Assembly: GCA_023389895.1 (NCBI GenBank)
Contig: JAEWDX010000398.1
Coordinates: forward strand, 1-8,167
Direction of reading: 5' to 3'
DNA: 8,167 nucleotides
Origin: Bacillota bacterium
GTDB lineage: Bacteria > Bacillota > Bacilli > Bacillales > Cytobacillaceae
This document shows, one piece after another, positions 6,677-8,167 of the stretch. Each line of letters begins with the position of its first letter. Position 1 is the stretch's first letter. The notes under the pieces are model-generated. The model was not told where the DNA came from, made no database searches, and was given only the letters and a program-made list of their open reading frames with translations. Made by a program: the position numbers and the translations under genes.

Positions 6677-6690
6677 TGTAAACGCTATCA
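6677..6690. promoter_or_regulatory. Catabolite response element (cre) upstream of gudB
   Basis: TGTAAACGCTATCA, read on the plus strand, matches the CcpA cre consensus TGWAANCGNTNWCA at every specified position. Its centre is about 39 bases upstream of the centre of the proposed gudB -35, that is near -70. It is downstream of the mecB hairpin, so it belongs to the gudB regulatory region. Matching is seen directly; CcpA binding is inferred. Confidence 0.6.
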
Positions 6691-6701
6691 ACATTAATTA
6701 A

Positions 6702-6727
6702 CAGGGGAAAATTCAAACTTTCCCCTG
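6702..6727 (-). terminator. Terminator-like hairpin after mecB
   Basis: CAGGGGAAA (6702-6710) and TTTCCCCTG (6719-6727) form a perfect nine-base-pair stem with an eight-base loop, starting about 40 bases after the mecB stop. On the minus strand the following bases (TTAATTAATGTTG) are only moderately T-rich, so termination may be partial and some mecB transcripts could read into gudB. Confidence 0.6.
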
Positions 6728-6767
6728 CTGCAATTTCCTTTTTTCAGCACCTGTATTTCTAACTTTT

Positions 6768-7346
6768 CTAGTGAAAATAATGATTAAGTATGTCAATTGC
6801 TCGCTCTTTAATAATTTCCTTCCCATATTCCTGTAAAATATGGATGCTAACCATTGATGGATTCCCATATTCTGCAATAATTGCAATTAATTTATGGATA
6901 TCCTTAGGATTCACATTCATTAGGTGGAAATAGTAATGATCTTTATAATTAAATAGGCTACCTTCCCGTAAATTCATCATTGCTAGGCGCTTTACAAGCT
7001 GGAGCACATTTTCAAAATCAATAAATTCAAAGATGATTTCCTCGGTGCCATCCATGATAACTTGCATTTCAATAAAACCATCTTTAAGAATATCCTCTTC
7101 ACTATCTTCTTCCATCGTCACAATCATAATCATTCCTTGTGCTTGCATTGAAAAAATTTCAACAGCAACAGGGCCATGGATTTCCACCCCGAATTCCTCA
7201 TTCGCCTCCTCAAGCATTTCATGAAAGAGCTGATGCCACTTCATTGAATCTTTCCAAATATCATCCTTTGTGAGACCTCTTTCAGACAAATCATCCAATG
7301 TTAGAAAAATTTTTATTTTATTATAATTTAAACGTTCTAAGTGCAT
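6768..7346 (-). CDS. mecB: ClpC adaptor protein MecB (YpbH), MecA family
   Basis: This is a 192-residue adaptor of the MecA family; B. subtilis MecB/YpbH is of similar size. The N-terminal domain (about 1-78) begins MHLERLNYNKIKIFLTLDDLSERGL and is the substrate-binding part in MecA. An acidic linker follows (79-90, EEDSEEDILKDG). The C-terminal domain (about 91-192) binds and activates the ClpC ATPase in MecA. Placement beside gudB rather than near spx supports MecB over MecA. The start is the ATG at 7346: CAGGGGG (7354-7360) lies seven bases upstream and the family N-terminal sequence starts there. A reading 23 codons longer, from 7415, would bury that site and add unrelated residues. The gap to the upstream phosphoesterase gene is 74 bp with no terminator, so the two may be co-transcribed. 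Substrates of MecB cannot be inferred from the sequence. Confidence 0.93.
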   Translation of the reverse strand: MHLERLNYNKIKIFLTLDDLSERGLTKDDIWKDSMKWHQLFHEMLEEANEEFGVEIHGPVAVEIFSMQAQGMIMIVTMEEDSEEDILKDGFIEMQVIMDGTEEIIFEFIDFENVLQLVKRLAMMNLREGSLFNYKDHYYFHLMNVNPKDIHKLIAIIAEYGNPSMVSIHILQEYGKEIIKERAIDILNHYFH

Positions 7347-7420
7347 GCAAATGCCCCCTGCCTTGAACCAACTCTTATGTATAGTGTATGAAGTAACGTT
7401 AAGAAGGTGCGTCATCCTAA

Positions 7421-8167
7421 TCAGGCATCTGTAGCTTTTCTTATTCTAATTAGATGGGTTTCAGATTTTGCTCCCAACCGGAAAGGAAGTGCAGTCGTGC
7501 CATAGCCATTGCTTATTAAAAGCGATGTTTGTTTAAGCTTTTTTAGCATTCCTTTTTCATATGGACTATATCCCAAAATATGAATTTGTCCTCCATGGGT
7601 ATGCCCGCTTAAAACAAGGCGGATATTATCCTCAATTTTAATTTTTTCGACTATTTTCGGATTATGACTGACTAGTATTCTAAAACCCTCTACTTCGATA
7701 TCCTGTAACGCTAGGAGTAGATGATCCCTTTCCCTGTTAACATCATCTACTCCTAGAAGGATGAGTTGATCACCGTTCATTGATTCGAAAGTAACTGCAG
7801 TATTATCTAATATTTTCACACCAAGATCTAATAAAATAGCGTCTAATTTCCGAAATTCCACTTCATAATCATTATTGCCCCATACGAAATAAACAGGTCC
7901 AAGCAATTTTAATTGTAATATATTATGCCTCACCCGCTCAAACGGCACACCTTTTTCAAGAAGATCTCCACCGATCACCACAATATCTGGCTTCATTTCT
8001 TTTACTTCGTGAATAATCCTTTCGGAAATCGTTCTTTTATGAATATCCGAAATAAAAAATATTTTCACCTCTCCAAAACTTTCTGGAAAATCAGAAAAGG
8101 AAAGATCATTTTCAATCACCCGATTTGCAAATGCTTCCTTTACCATATATGAAATGAATGCTAACCC
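7421..8167 (-). CDS. ypbG: YpbG-like metallophosphoesterase, N-terminus beyond the window
   Basis: This is a calcineurin-type metallophosphoesterase of the YkuE/YaeI-like branch, with 248 residues visible. Counting from the Met codon at 8146, the motifs are ISDIH (32-36, Asp34 and His36), GGD (59-61), WGNND (89-93), VSHNP (159-163, His161) and GHTHGGQ (181-187, His182 and His184), in the canonical order for a two-metal site. In the GNHD/E motif the usual His is Asn92. The frame stays open upstream of 8146 to the window edge (GLAFISY). That stretch is hydrophobic, and the Met at 8146 has no ribosome binding site, so the true start and probably an N-terminal membrane anchor lie outside. The stop is TGA at 7421-7423. 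The physiological substrate is unknown. The symbol rests on neighbourhood with mecB and gudB. Confidence 0.82.
   Translation of the reverse strand, partial: GLAFISYMVKEAFANRVIENDLSFSDFPESFGEVKIFFISDIHKRTISERIIHEVKEMKPDIVVIGGDLLEKGVPFERVRHNILQLKLLGPVYFVWGNNDYEVEFRKLDAILLDLGVKILDNTAVTFESMNGDQLILLGVDDVNRERDHLLLALQDIEVEGFRILVSHNPKIVEKIKIEDNIRLVLSGHTHGGQIHILGYSPYEKGMLKKLKQTSLLISNGYGTTALPFRLGAKSETHLIRIRKATDA

Noticed and set aside
7394..7401. Palindrome TAACGTTA and a TATACA-like -10 in the ypbG-mecB gap
   Set aside because: The eight-base palindrome is expected often by chance, and no acceptable -35 accompanies the -10, so no mecB promoter or operator is claimed.
7347..7415. N-terminal extension of MecB by 23 residues
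   Set aside because: The MecA-family N-terminus begins at the internal Met at 7346, which has a strong ribosome binding site within the would-be extension.

Overview
This is a low-GC, Gram-positive, spore-forming window, almost certainly chromosomal DNA of a member of the Bacillaceae. The evidence is a germination operon (sleB-ypeB), the RsiW site-1 protease gene prsW, a bacillithiol-system reductase (ypdA), a GudB-type glutamate dehydrogenase and the second ClpC adaptor gene mecB, with AGGAGG-type ribosome binding sites throughout. From memory, the same genes lie in the order ypeB-sleB-prsW-ypdA-gudB-mecB-ypbG in Bacillus subtilis 168. The main difference here is an asparaginase gene, ansA, on the opposite strand between prsW and ypdA. 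The exact species cannot be named from the sequence.

Layout, left to right. Positions 17-2119 (minus strand) hold sleB and ypeB, a tight two-gene germination operon with a 12-bp gap and a candidate sigma-G promoter in front of sleB. prsW (2223-2894, minus) ends directly against a terminator hairpin. A 149-bp divergent intergenic region separates prsW from ansA (3044-4018, plus), the only plus-strand gene, which ends in a strong 14-bp terminator. ypdA (4110-5078, minus) converges on it. Its 217-bp upstream region contains the gudB terminator and a set of overlapping hairpins that look like an attenuator. gudB (5296-6570, minus) has a recognisable promoter, an AT-rich inverted repeat and a full-consensus catabolite response element (cre) upstream. 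mecB (6768-7346, minus) has a terminator-like hairpin after it. A ypbG-type metallophosphoesterase (7421 to the right edge, minus) runs out of the window at its N-terminal end.

Together the genes cover spore germination (SleB/YpeB), envelope-stress signalling (PrsW), thiol redox balance (YpdA), amino-acid nitrogen catabolism (AnsA releases ammonium from asparagine, GudB from glutamate) and regulated proteolysis (MecB). No intergenic gap exceeds 220 bp, and I saw no RNA genes, mobile elements, CRISPR arrays or phage genes.

I found no new multi-gene system; gene content is ordinary. The points most worth a second look are regulatory: the cre upstream of gudB, the mutually exclusive hairpins in front of ypdA, and an Asn in place of the usual catalytic His in the metallophosphoesterase. 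Three translation starts (ypdA, gudB, mecB) are placed downstream of the longest reading frame, on ribosome-binding-site and family grounds.
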